Of a stretch of DNA of 64,000 nucleotides, positions 8,626-16,619 are shown one piece after another (position 1 is the stretch's first letter; the number at the start of each line of letters is the position of its first letter). The notes below the pieces were generated by a model, which saw nothing but the letters and a program-made list of their open reading frames with translations, was not told where the DNA came from and made no database searches. Both the position numbers and the translations under genes were made by a program. The DNA lies in contig NZ_RBIL01000001.1 of assembly GCF_003633755.1 (NCBI RefSeq), positions 2,527,426 through 2,591,425 on the forward strand, written 5' to 3'. This DNA is from Solirubrobacter pauli. GTDB taxonomy: Bacteria > Actinomycetota > Thermoleophilia > Solirubrobacterales > Solirubrobacteraceae.

Positions 8626-9404
8626 TGGACGAAGCAGGCCGTTCCGGCGCGGCGGAAGCCGAGCCGCTCGTAGACGCGCGCCACCGCGTCGCTCGCGGCG
8701 CTCAGGAACACGGTCTCGATCCCGCGCTCGAGCGCGTGCTCGACGAGCATCGCCGTGACGGCGCTCCCAAGCCCCTGGCGGCGGACGGCGGGCAGGGTCG
8801 CGACCGCGACGATCTCCGCGACCGCGCCGACCGGCCGCAGCGTGCCCACGGCCACGGGGCCGTACTCGCTCGTCGCCACGGCCGTCACGCTCGTGCCGCG
8901 GCGGATGCGCGTGCGCAGGTACTCGAGCCGCGCGGCGTCCACCTCGTAGACGTCGCGCTCGGTGATCGCCTGCGGGCCCGGTGCGGTGCCGGGGGCCGCG
9001 AAGCCCACGTGCTCCACGCCGAGCGCCGCGGTCAGCGCCTCGTCGTCGGCGTCGAGCAGGCGCACCTCCATCCCGCCGGGCGGGTCGACGGGCCGCCACT
9101 GGGAGCGGTCGAGCACGAGCAGCGGCACCTCGGTCACGTCGGCGTCGATCGCACCGCGCAGCGTGGGCGCCGTCTCGTGCACCCACTCGAACATCTGCGG
9201 CACGTTCAGCTCCGCCTGCCGGGCGCGCACGGTCGCGACGTCCTCCGCCGTGAACGCGTGCCCCGCGCCGACGCGCGGCCGCGCGTAGTACGGCCACGGC
9301 GCCCGCGACACGAACAGCGTGAAGGGGCCGACCTCCTCGACGCGCGCCGCGCTGCGGGGCGCCGCGTCGAGGAAGGCGTCGATCGCCTGGAGTTGCTCAG
9401 TCAG
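8622..9404 (-). CDS. GNAT-family N-acetyltransferase (first tandem copy), probable CTG start
   Basis: The GNAT core is visible as ATLPAVRRQGLGSAVTAML and VFLSAASDAVARVYERLGFRR. The only standard in-frame start is GTG at 9311, but the reading frame stays open upstream and encodes AIDAFLDAAPRSAARVEEVGP, which matches the N-terminus of the tandem paralogue. Keeping that region needs a start near 9404, where CTG-ACT-GAG lies eight bases inside the fumC stop. No ATG, GTG or TTG exists in that stretch. The CTG call is therefore an inference from paralogue alignment and coupling to fumC. If GTG 9311 is used, the protein loses 31 residues of a conserved segment. Confidence 0.7.
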   Translation of the reverse strand: MTEQLQAIDAFLDAAPRSAARVEEVGPFTLFVSRAPWPYYARPRVGAGHAFTAEDVATVRARQAELNVPQMFEWVHETAPTLRGAIDADVTEVPLLVLDRSQWRPVDPPGGMEVRLLDADDEALTAALGVEHVGFAAPGTAPGPQAITERDVYEVDAARLEYLRTRIRRGTSVTAVATSEYGPVAVGTLRPVGAVAEIVAVATLPAVRRQGLGSAVTAMLVEHALERGIETVFLSAASDAVARVYERLGFRRAGTACFVQ

Positions 9405-10725
9405 CGGAGGACCCGGCGGCGATCTTGCGCAGGTCGAGCGCCTTGTCGAGCGTCTCGTCGTCGACGCCGTGCTTGCGGGCCACCTCGCGCAGCGTCCCCC
9501 CGTTCTCCGCGGCGTCCTTGACGATGTCGGCCGCCTTGTCGTAGCCGATGAACGGGTTCAGCGCGGTCGCGACGGCGAGCGTGTTCTCCGCCGAGCGCTC
9601 GAGGCCGGGCAGGTTCGGCTCGATCCCGTCGACGCACTTCTCCGCGAAGATCTTCGCCGTCGTGGAGAGCAGGTGGATCGACTGCAGCAGGTTGCGGGCG
9701 ATCAGCGGGATCCGCACGTTGAGCTCGAACTGGCCCTGGAGGCCGCCGACCGTGATCGCGGTGTCGTTGCCGATCACCTGCGCGCTGACCTGGAGCACGA
9801 CCTCCGGGATCACCGGGTTGACCTTGCCCGGCATGATCGAGGAGCCCTTCTGCAGCTCCGGCAGGTAGAGCTCGCCGATGCCGACGCGCGGGCCGGAGCC
9901 CATCAGCGCGAGGTCGCCGGCGATCTTCGTGAGCGAGACCGCCACCACCTTCAGCGCACCGCTGAGCTCGACGAGCGCGTCGCGGTTGCCCTGCGCCTCG
10001 AACGGGTCCTCGGGCGCGGAGATCGTCAGCCCGGTCTCGGCGCTGAGCTTCTCGCGGACCTTGGCCGCGAAGTCGCGGTGCGTGTTGAGGCCGGTGCCCG
10101 TGGCGGTGCCGCCGAGCGGGATCTGCGCCACCTGCGGCAGCGCGTTCTCGATCCGGCGCCGACCGAGGCGGATCTGCGCCGCGTAGCCCGAGAACTCCTG
10201 GCCGAGCGTGACCGGCACGGCGTCCATCAGGTGCGTGCGGCCCGACTTGACGAGGTCCTTGAAGGCCTCGGCCTTGGCCGCGAAGCTCGCCTCGAGCTGC
10301 TCGAGCGCGGGCAGCAGCGTGTTCGTCGTCTCGTCGAGCGCGGCGAGGTGCACGGCGCTCGGGAAGACGTCGTTGGAGCTCTGCCCCATGTTCACGTGGT
10401 CGTTGCGGTGCGCCCCGGAGAGCGTCGCGATGACCTCGTTGGCGTTCATGTTCGACGAGGTGCCGGACCCGGTCTGGAAGACGTCGATCGGGAACTGCGC
10501 GTCGTGCTTGCCCTGGGCGATCTCGTCGCCCGCGGCGGCGATCTTCTCGGCCAGCTCGCCGTCGAGCAGGCCGAGCTCCGCGTTCACGCGCGCGGCGTTG
10601 CCCTTGATGCGGCCGAGCCAGCGGACGACCGGCAGCGGGACGCGTTCCCCTGAAACCGGGAAGTTCGCCACGGCCTTGGTGGTCTCGCCGCCCCACAGCT
10701 CCGTCGACGTGTCCTGCGCGCTCAT
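9397..10725 (-). CDS. fumC: Class II fumarate hydratase
   Basis: A 442-residue class II fumarase of the aspartase/fumarase superfamily, converting fumarate and malate in the TCA cycle. Signature stretches are GSGTSSNMNANEVIA (about residue 90), GRTHLMDAVPVTLGQEF (about 178) with the substrate-site His, and the mobile catalytic loop GSSIMPGKVNPVIPEV (about 305). The short C-terminal domain and lack of Fe-S cysteines agree with FumC rather than FumA. It is slightly shorter than the E. coli enzyme (467). ATG start at 10725. It is first in an operon whose next gene begins before fumC ends. Confidence 0.95.
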   Translation of the reverse strand: MSAQDTSTELWGGETTKAVANFPVSGERVPLPVVRWLGRIKGNAARVNAELGLLDGELAEKIAAAGDEIAQGKHDAQFPIDVFQTGSGTSSNMNANEVIATLSGAHRNDHVNMGQSSNDVFPSAVHLAALDETTNTLLPALEQLEASFAAKAEAFKDLVKSGRTHLMDAVPVTLGQEFSGYAAQIRLGRRRIENALPQVAQIPLGGTATGTGLNTHRDFAAKVREKLSAETGLTISAPEDPFEAQGNRDALVELSGALKVVAVSLTKIAGDLALMGSGPRVGIGELYLPELQKGSSIMPGKVNPVIPEVVLQVSAQVIGNDTAITVGGLQGQFELNVRIPLIARNLLQSIHLLSTTAKIFAEKCVDGIEPNLPGLERSAENTLAVATALNPFIGYDKAADIVKDAAENGGTLREVARKHGVDDETLDKALDLRKIAAGSSAD

Positions 10726-10760
10726 AGGCTCCTCCGCGTCATCACGATCGGTCTGGGCCT

Positions 10761-10766
10761 TACGCT
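10761..10766 (+). promoter_or_regulatory. Putative -10 element of a leaderless transcript
   Basis: TACGCT ends eight bases before the ATG at 10775 with no Shine-Dalgarno sequence between, as at several other starts in the window. No -35 match is seen. Confidence 0.4.
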
Positions 10767-10774
10767 AGCGCCGT

Positions 10775-11005
10775 ATGTCCGTCCGCTCCTCACCAGTCGG
10801 CTCGCGCGGCCGGGTCACCTCGTCCGGGGCGATCCGTCCCGGACGGCTGGGCGAGGTCATGGTCTCGATCCGCGGCGGCGTGGAGTCCTTCTACGCGCGC
10901 GACGTCGACGGGGGGACTATCGAGCCGTACACCGAAATCGTCGTCGTGGACTATGAGCCGCCGCGCACCGTGCTCGTCACCCCCCTGCCTGAGGAGTCTT
11001 TGTGA
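10775..11005 (+). CDS. Small NfeD-like OB-fold protein preceding flotillin
   Basis: A 76-residue soluble protein with alternating beta strands (GRVTSSGAIRPGRLGEVMVSI, then IVVVDYEPPRTVLVTPL) resembling the C-terminal OB fold of NfeD proteins. NfeD genes commonly sit beside SPFH/flotillin genes, and this one is coupled to a flotillin by a GTGA overlap (11002-11005), which supports the call. Unlike usual NfeD proteins it has no transmembrane segment, so it would be a free cytoplasmic partner, perhaps recruited by flotillin. The fold assignment is inferred from strand pattern and neighbour and needs a profile search. Confidence 0.6.
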   Translation: MSVRSSPVGSRGRVTSSGAIRPGRLGEVMVSIRGGVESFYARDVDGGTIEPYTEIVVVDYEPPRTVLVTPLPEESL

Positions 11006-12405
11006 ACACCACGCTGATCGTGGTCATCGCCGCTGTCGTCCTCGTCCCCCTGATCCTCGCGATCCTGTTCAAGGTCCTGTGGAAGGTGCCGGCGGCCGAC
11101 GAGGCGCTGATCGTCACCGGCTTCGGCGTCAAGGGCAAGGCGGTCGGCGACCGCATCTTCAAGATCGTCACCGGTGGAGGCGCGTTCGTCGTGCCCGTGA
11201 TGCAGAAGGCGCAGTACCTCGGCATGTCGGCCGACAAGGCGCTGCTCGAGGTCGAGGGCGTCGACTCGCAGAAGATCCCGGTCGGGGTCCGCGGCGTGGC
11301 GATCTTCAAGGTCGGCGACGACGAGCGCTCGATCACCAACGCCGGCACGCGGTTCCTGGAGGCCCAGCAGGGCCAGATGCACGACCTCGTCCGCGAGGTC
11401 TTCCACGGCCACCTGCGCTCGATCATCGGCTCGATGTCGGTCGAGGACCTGATCGCCAACCGCAACGAGCTCGCCCAGGCGACGCGCGACGCGAGCTCGG
11501 ACGAGATGCAGAAGCTCGGCCTCGTGATCGACTCGCTGCAGATCCAGGAGGTCATCGACCCCACCGGCTACATCCGCGCGCTCGGCGAGCCGCGCGCCGC
11601 CGAGGTGCAGATGCGCGCCCGGATCGCCGCGGCCGCCGCCGACCGCGAGGCGACCGAGCGCGAGCAGGAGGCCGAGGCGCTCAAGGCCGCCGCCCGGCGC
11701 GACTCGGAGATCAAGCGCGCCGCCTACCAGGCGGAGATCGACAAGCAGGCCGCGATGTCCGCTCAGGCCGGGCCGCTGGCGGACGCCGAGGCGCGCAAGC
11801 AGGTCGTCGTCCAGGAGACCGCGGTCGCCGAGCTCGAGGCCGAGCGCGAGGAGAAGCGCCTGGACACGCAGGTCCGCAAGCCCGCGGACGCCGCCGCCTA
11901 CGAGAAGCAGGTCCAGGCCGAGGCCGAGCGCGTCGCGCGCATCTCGATCGCGGAGGCGCAGGCGCGCGAGGTCGAGCTGGCCGCCGCCGCCAAGGCCAAG
12001 CAGATCGAGCAGATCGGCGCCTCCGAAGCGCGGATCACCTCTCAGCGCGGCATCGCCGAGGGCGAGGCCACCAAGGCCAAGGGCGAGGCTGAAGGCGCGT
12101 CGATCCGCGCCAAGGGCCTGGCCGAGGCCGAGGCGATCGCCAAGCGCGCCGAGGCGCTCGAGAAGGAAGCCGACGCCGTCATCGGCCAGCAGCTCGCCGA
12201 GCAGCTCCCGGAGATCGTCCGCGCCGCCGCCGAGTCCTTCAAGCACGTCGACAACCTGACCGTCCTCAACGGCGCTCAGGGCATCAGCGAGATCATCGCC
12301 CAGGTGATCGGGCAGGCCGGCCCGGCGCTGGACATGGCCCAGACCGCGCTGTCGCGCCGCAACGGCGCGCAGGCGAAGGAGGAGCCGGCGAAGCCCTCGG
12401 CCTAG
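11002..12405 (+). CDS. floT: Flotillin-family SPFH protein
   Basis: A 467-residue flotillin. One N-terminal transmembrane helix (residues 4-26, TLIVVIAAVVLVPLILAILF) is followed by the SPFH/band-7 domain (about 27-190, including VPVMQKAQYLGM and LGLVIDSLQIQEVID). A long Ala/Glu/Lys-rich coiled coil (about 200-400) contains the EA-rich repeats typical of flotillins, such as AEGEATKAKGEAEGAS. A hydrophobic oligomerisation tail ends the protein. Flotillins scaffold membrane microdomains in bacteria. The GTG start overlaps the NfeD-like gene, and the two probably act together. The end overlaps the convergent HxlR regulator by four bases. Confidence 0.93.
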   Translation: MNTTLIVVIAAVVLVPLILAILFKVLWKVPAADEALIVTGFGVKGKAVGDRIFKIVTGGGAFVVPVMQKAQYLGMSADKALLEVEGVDSQKIPVGVRGVAIFKVGDDERSITNAGTRFLEAQQGQMHDLVREVFHGHLRSIIGSMSVEDLIANRNELAQATRDASSDEMQKLGLVIDSLQIQEVIDPTGYIRALGEPRAAEVQMRARIAAAAADREATEREQEAEALKAAARRDSEIKRAAYQAEIDKQAAMSAQAGPLADAEARKQVVVQETAVAELEAEREEKRLDTQVRKPADAAAYEKQVQAEAERVARISIAEAQAREVELAAAAKAKQIEQIGASEARITSQRGIAEGEATKAKGEAEGASIRAKGLAEAEAIAKRAEALEKEADAVIGQQLAEQLPEIVRAAAESFKHVDNLTVLNGAQGISEIIAQVIGQAGPALDMAQTALSRRNGAQAKEEPAKPSA

Positions 12406-12851
12406 GCCGTCGCGACGTCCACGTTGCGCTCGGGCGTGACCTCGTGCGGATCGAGCTCCTCGTGGCAGTGCGCGCACACGAGGAGCGGATCGGCCTCGTG
12501 CCCGCAGGAGTTGTGCCGCAGCACGACCGGCGGCTCCTCGGAGAGGTGCCGGTCGCCCCAGCGCATCACGGTCACGATGGCGGGATAGAGGTCACGGCCG
12601 GCCGCGGTGAGCTTGTACTCGTAGCGGGGCGGGTCCTCGCGGTAGAGGACGCGTTCGAGGATGCCGTTGGCGACGAGCGTCTGCAGGCGCGTCGACAGGA
12701 TGTTGCGGGCGATCCCGAGGTTGCGCTGCATGTCGCTGAAGCGACGGACGCCGTAGAAGGACTCACGCAGGATCAGGAACGTCCAGCGTTCGCCGAGGAC
12801 GTCCATCGCGCGGCCGATCGAGCAGCTGATAGGGCGATCCAGCTCGTACAT
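12402..12851 (-). CDS. HxlR-family winged-helix regulator with C-terminal CxxC
   Basis: A 149-residue regulator. The HxlR signature is CSIGRAMDVLGERWTFLILR followed by a winged helix (VRRFSDMQRNLGIARNILSTRLQTL, with wing EYKLTAAGRDLYPAI). The conserved Cys near the N-terminus, used as a redox sensor in some HxlR proteins, is present at about residue 10. The C-terminal tail carries a possible metal-binding cluster (NSCGH, then VCAHC). The start is taken at ATG 12851, because the open frame upstream is low-complexity and shows no family features. It diverges from the TIM-barrel gene at 12961, so the shared 109-base gap is a plausible operator region. Confidence 0.85.
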   Translation of the reverse strand: MYELDRPISCSIGRAMDVLGERWTFLILRESFYGVRRFSDMQRNLGIARNILSTRLQTLVANGILERVLYREDPPRYEYKLTAAGRDLYPAIVTVMRWGDRHLSEEPPVVLRHNSCGHEADPLLVCAHCHEELDPHEVTPERNVDVATA

Positions 12852-12947
12852 CGTCGAGGAAACGGTAGCGGTCTGCCGTCCTGTCGCGGAATGCAGGGGA
12901 TTCCCGCAAACTGCTGGGACGATGCCGGAGCCGTCCGGAGTCACCCG

Positions 12948-12953
12948 TAGGGT
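12948..12953 (+). promoter_or_regulatory. Putative -10 element before the TIM-barrel gene
   Basis: TAGGGT ends seven bases before the ATG at 12961, again without a Shine-Dalgarno sequence. The pattern suggests leaderless transcription and supports 12961 over the earlier in-frame ATG at 12922. Confidence 0.4.
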
Positions 12954-12960
12954 GTCGGTC

Positions 12961-13653
12961 ATGTCGCTCCTGGTCGCGCCGCACGCCATGCCGTCTTCCC
13001 GCGGGCTCGTCGCGAACCACCTGCGCGCCGGGCTGTCCACGGGCGCGCTGGCCGACCTGCGGGACGACTGGGAGGCGCTCGTCGACGCGGCGCGGGACTT
13101 CTCGGGCGCGGCGGTGGAGCTCGCGGCGCTCAGCGGGCACGAGCTGCCCGGCCTGGCGGCGTTCCTGGATGAGGATCCGTGGCTGCCGTTCCGCTTCGTC
13201 AGCGTGCACGCGCCGACGAAGCACGTCGACACCGGTGACCGCGCGCTCGCACGGGAGCTGGCCGCGCTGCCGCCGGTGGTGGACGCGATCGTCCTGCACC
13301 CGGACACGCTGCGCGAGCCGGAGGCCTTCCGGGCACTCGGGCGCCGCGCGGTGGTCGAGAACATGGACGCGCGCAAGGACGCGGGCACGACGGTCGCCGA
13401 GCTCGAGGCGCTGTTCGAGCTGCTGCCGGAAGCGGGCTTCTGCCTGGACGTCGCGCACGTCTGGTCGCTGGATCCGACGATGGCGCTCGGCCACGAGCTG
13501 CTGGACGCGTTCCGCCTGCGCCTCACGCACGTGCACGTGAGCTCGCTCACCCCCGCCTGCGAGCACGTGCCGCTACTCGGCGCGCACGAGGCGCTGTTCG
13601 CCGAGGTGCTCGAGCGCTGCGTCGACGTGCCGTGGATTCTCGAGGCGGCGTGA
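12961..13653 (+). CDS. Xylose-isomerase-like TIM-barrel protein
   Basis: A 230-residue protein with the strand-end motifs of the sugar-phosphate isomerase/AP-endonuclease-2 TIM-barrel superfamily: FVSVHAP (about residue 78), IVLHPD (about 105), the metal-ligand Glu in VVENMD (about 130), FCLDVAHVW (about 160) and LTHVHVSS (about 185). These place Glu, Asp and His ligands where the family binds one or two divalent metals. The substrate is unknown. Length is somewhat short for the family (usually 260-290). Start chosen at ATG 12961 because 12922 would add an unconserved tail. One base separates it from the following nucleotidyltransferase-like gene, so they are probably co-transcribed. Confidence 0.72.
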   Translation: MSLLVAPHAMPSSRGLVANHLRAGLSTGALADLRDDWEALVDAARDFSGAAVELAALSGHELPGLAAFLDEDPWLPFRFVSVHAPTKHVDTGDRALARELAALPPVVDAIVLHPDTLREPEAFRALGRRAVVENMDARKDAGTTVAELEALFELLPEAGFCLDVAHVWSLDPTMALGHELLDAFRLRLTHVHVSSLTPACEHVPLLGAHEALFAEVLERCVDVPWILEAA

Positions 13654-13654
13654 G

Positions 13655-14650
13655 TTGCTGCAGGACCTCGCCGCGGGCGAGGCCCTCGCGGAGCTCCAGC
13701 GCCGCACCGGCGCGCAGTTCCCGAACCTGACGGCCGCGCGCGAGCGGACGGCCGCCGCGCTGGAGGAGCGCGGTCGCGCGGTCGCGCGGATCGGCCTCCC
13801 GGACCCGAGCGCGCTGTGCCTGATGGGGTCCTGGGGCCGCCATGAGGTGGTCGGCGGTAGCGACGACGACTGGCTGCTGCTGGTCGAGGACGAAGCCGTG
13901 GACGTCGCGGTGCTGGCCGAGGTGTCGCGGGCGCTGTCGGCCCAGCCCGGCGTGGAGGGCGTGTTCGGCAAGGCGGCGAGCGCGCGGCACCTGATCGACC
14001 GGATCGGGCTGGACCGCGACGACAACAAGAACCTCACACGCCGGATCCTGCTGCTGCTCGAGTCCCAGCCGCTCAACGGCCAGGCGTTCTACGACCGCGT
14101 GCGGGGCGAGCTGATCGGCGGCTACGTCAACGAGTGGGTGGGCGACCGCACGGTCCCGCGCTTCTTCCTCAACGACGTCGTCCGCTACTGGCGCACGATC
14201 TGCGTCGACTTCGCGGGCAAGGAGCGCGAGCGCGGTGGCAGCGGCTGGGGGCTGCGCAACGCCAAGCTGCGCAACTCCCGCAAGATCCTGTTCGCCTCGG
14301 GCCTGCTGCCGCTGCTGCTGTGCGAGCGCTTCGGCCGTGCGGACATGGCGCGCTTCCTCGCCGAGCAGTTCAGCGTGCCGGCGACCTCGCGGATCGCCTA
14401 TGCGTTCCTCGTCGCGGGCGCGGCCGACTCGGGCGCCCGCGCCCTCGGCGCCTACGACCAGTTCCTCGGCATCCTCGGCGACGAGTCCTGCCGCGACCAC
14501 CTCGCGGGCCTGCGCCGCGAGGACGCGAAGCGCTCGGCCGTGTTCATGGACGCGCGCCGCTCCGGCGAGACGCTGCAGGACGCGCTGCTGGCGCTCCTGT
14601 TCGAGACGCCCCAGTTCACGCAGGTCGCGCGCGCTTACAGCGTCTTCTGA
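13655..14650 (+). CDS. Nucleotidyltransferase-fold protein of unknown role
   Basis: A 331-residue protein with a pol-beta-type nucleotidyltransferase signature, LMGSWGRHEVVGGSDDDWLLLV (residues about 55-76), giving the Gly-Ser and acidic metal-binding positions expected of an active enzyme. The helical remainder includes DDNKNLTRRILLLLESQPL (about 130-148) and RNAKLRNSRKILFASGLLPL (about 205-225), both resembling the substrate-binding helices of GlnD/DUF294-like enzymes. No regulatory ACT or HD domain follows. The start is TTG at 13655, one base after the stop of the TIM-barrel gene; no ATG or GTG would preserve the domain. I do not recognise the specific family or its substrate. Confidence 0.6.
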   Translation: MLQDLAAGEALAELQRRTGAQFPNLTAARERTAAALEERGRAVARIGLPDPSALCLMGSWGRHEVVGGSDDDWLLLVEDEAVDVAVLAEVSRALSAQPGVEGVFGKAASARHLIDRIGLDRDDNKNLTRRILLLLESQPLNGQAFYDRVRGELIGGYVNEWVGDRTVPRFFLNDVVRYWRTICVDFAGKERERGGSGWGLRNAKLRNSRKILFASGLLPLLLCERFGRADMARFLAEQFSVPATSRIAYAFLVAGAADSGARALGAYDQFLGILGDESCRDHLAGLRREDAKRSAVFMDARRSGETLQDALLALLFETPQFTQVARAYSVF

Positions 14651-14661
14651 GCCGCGCCGGT

Positions 14662-14667
14662 TACTCT
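14662..14667 (+). promoter_or_regulatory. Putative -10 element of the coxL operon
   Basis: TACTCT ends eight bases before the GTG start of coxL at 14676, with no Shine-Dalgarno sequence. It may start a leaderless message for the molybdenum hydroxylase genes, separate from the two genes upstream. Confidence 0.4.
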
Positions 14668-14675
14668 CGCCGGTC

Positions 14676-16619
14676 GTGGGAGTCGCCAGCACCCTCGGCC
14701 AGCCGGTCCGCCGTCGCGAGGACGCGCGCCTGCTCGCGGGCCGGGGCCGCTTCCTCGACGACCTCCCGATGCCCGACGCGCTGCACATGGCGTTCGTGCG
14801 CTCCCCGCATCCCTTCGCCCGCTTCCAACCTAAACGTCCTGGACGTTTAACTTTCACCGCCGAGTCGTTGGCCGGGCGGGCGTCGCCGGCGCAGATCGTG
14901 CCGCCGCCCGGGCTGGACGCCGCGCCGGTCCCGCATCCGCTGCTGGCCGCCGGGGAGGTGCGGTACGTCGGGCAGCCGGTGGCGGCGGTGCTGGCGGAGA
15001 GCCGAGCGCTCGCCGAGGACGCGGTCGACGCGGTGGAGGTGGCGTACGAGCCGCTGCCCGCGGTCGACGATCCGCGCGCCGGCGAGACGCTGGTGCGCTG
15101 GGAGAAGTCCGCGGGGGACGTGGCCGGCGCGTTCGCGCGGGCGGCGCACGTGGTGCGGACCGAGCACGTGCTTCCGCGGCTCGTCGCCGCGCCGCCGGAG
15201 CCGCGCGGGGCACTCGCGACGGTCGAGGGCGGGCAGCTGACGGTCTGGCTGTCGTCGGAGTCGGCGCACCGGGCGCGCGCGCAGCTCGCCCAGATCCTGC
15301 GCCGGGCGGAGGATTCGATCCGCGTCGTCGTGCCGGACGTGGGCGGCGGATTCAGCTCCAAGGGGACGCTGCCGGTCGAGGCGGCGGTGGCGGCGTTCGC
15401 GGCGGTGGAGCTGGGGCGGCCGGTGCGCTGGACGGAGGACCGGCGCGAGAACGCGCTGTCGGCGCCCCAGGGCCGCGGCGTACGCGCGGCGGTCGAGCTG
15501 GCGCTGGACGCCGACGGGCGGATCCTCGCGCTGCGCGGCCGCGTGCTCGCCGACCTGGGCGCGTACCTGCTGCCCAGCACCGCGATCCCGCCGCACACGG
15601 TCGCGATGTCGCTCACGGGCGCCTACGCCGTGGACGCGGTCGAGGTGATCGTCACCGGCGCGCGCACCCACCGCGTGCCGACCGCGCCCTTCCGCGGCGC
15701 CGGCCGCGCGGAGGCGAGCTTCCTGATCGAGACGGCGGTCGACGCGGCGGCGCGGCAGCTGCGGATGGACCGGATCGAGCTGCGGCGGCGGAACTTGGTG
15801 CGGACGTTCCCGCACACCACGGCGCTGGGGTGGACGTACGACTCGGGCGACTACGAGGCGTGCCTGGACCGGGCGCTCGCGCTGGTGGGGGCGGCGGACG
15901 GCGAGCTGGTCGGCGTCGGCGTGGCGCTGTGGGTCGCCCGCTCCGGCGGCCTGTACGAGACCGCCTCGGTGCAGCGCGCGGGGGACGACGTGGTCGTGAC
16001 CGTCGGCTCGACGCCGTCCGGGCAGGGCCACGAGACCGTGTTCGCGCAGCTCGCCGCGGCCACGCTGGGCGTGGACCCCGAGCGCGTCACCGTGCGGACC
16101 GGCGACACGGCGTGGCTCGCCGACGGCGTCGGCTCGTTCACGGCCCGCTCGACGGCGATGGGCGGATCGGCGGTCGTCGCGGCCGCCCAGGACCTGCTGG
16201 CGGGCGGCGACGGGCACGCGCGGTTCGCCTCGGACCAGACGTTCACGTCGGGCGCGTACGCCGCGGTCGTCGAGGTCGTGCGCGCGACGGGCGAGGTCCG
16301 CGTGCGGAAGCTCGTCGCCGTCGACGACGCGGGCCGGATCGTCAACCCGCTGCTGGCGCGCGGGCAGGTCGTCGGCGGCCTCGTGCAGGCTCTCGGCGCG
16401 ACGGTGCTGGACGCGCTGCCGACCGCCGCCGAGGTCCCGGAGCTCGTGACCGCGTCCGTCGAGTCGCCGTCGCCGCTGAACCCGCTCGGCGCGAAGGGCA
16501 TCAGCGAGAGCGGCGCGATCGGCGCCCCGGCCGCGATCGCCAACGCCGTCGCCGACGCGATCGGCCGCCACCTCGACCCGCCGTACACGCCTGCGGCCGT
16601 CTGGCAGGCGCTGCGATGA
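14676..16619 (+). CDS. Molybdopterin-binding large subunit, form II CoxL / xanthine dehydrogenase type
   Basis: A 647-residue molybdenum-cofactor subunit of the xanthine dehydrogenase family. Seen: QPVRRREDARLLAGRGRFLDDLPM at the start, PDVGGGFSSKG (about 220), the form II active-site loop as PFRGAGRAEA (about 335; form I would read AYRCSFR), GQGHET (about 450) and the catalytic Glu in GAKGISESGAIGAP (about 610, with Ser where Gly is usual). Form II enzymes hydroxylate purines, aldehydes or aromatics, and the substrate is not deducible. It is about 120 residues shorter than typical. Residues 50-60 are replaced by a palindrome-encoded stretch with rare codons. It overlaps the next gene by four bases. 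Confidence 0.88.
   Translation: MGVASTLGQPVRRREDARLLAGRGRFLDDLPMPDALHMAFVRSPHPFARFQPKRPGRLTFTAESLAGRASPAQIVPPPGLDAAPVPHPLLAAGEVRYVGQPVAAVLAESRALAEDAVDAVEVAYEPLPAVDDPRAGETLVRWEKSAGDVAGAFARAAHVVRTEHVLPRLVAAPPEPRGALATVEGGQLTVWLSSESAHRARAQLAQILRRAEDSIRVVVPDVGGGFSSKGTLPVEAAVAAFAAVELGRPVRWTEDRRENALSAPQGRGVRAAVELALDADGRILALRGRVLADLGAYLLPSTAIPPHTVAMSLTGAYAVDAVEVIVTGARTHRVPTAPFRGAGRAEASFLIETAVDAAARQLRMDRIELRRRNLVRTFPHTTALGWTYDSGDYEACLDRALALVGAADGELVGVGVALWVARSGGLYETASVQRAGDDVVVTVGSTPSGQGHETVFAQLAAATLGVDPERVTVRTGDTAWLADGVGSFTARSTAMGGSAVVAAAQDLLAGGDGHARFASDQTFTSGAYAAVVEVVRATGEVRVRKLVAVDDAGRIVNPLLARGQVVGGLVQALGATVLDALPTAAEVPELVTASVESPSPLNPLGAKGISESGAIGAPAAIANAVADAIGRHLDPPYTPAAVWQALR
14831..14849. repeat. 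Short AT-rich perfect palindrome inside coxL
   Basis: Arms TAAACGTCC and GGACGTTTA flank a single T. The element is translated in frame and brings AAA, CGT and TTA codons, which are rare in this GC-rich sequence. It sits where coxL homologues have a longer conserved strand-turn segment. It looks like a small inserted palindromic unit; no second copy was seen in the window. Confidence 0.6.

Noticed and set aside
12402-13550. Longer HxlR reading frame starting at 13550
   Set aside because: Residues before MYELDRP are antisense to the TIM-barrel gene and carry no domain; the regulator starts at 12851.
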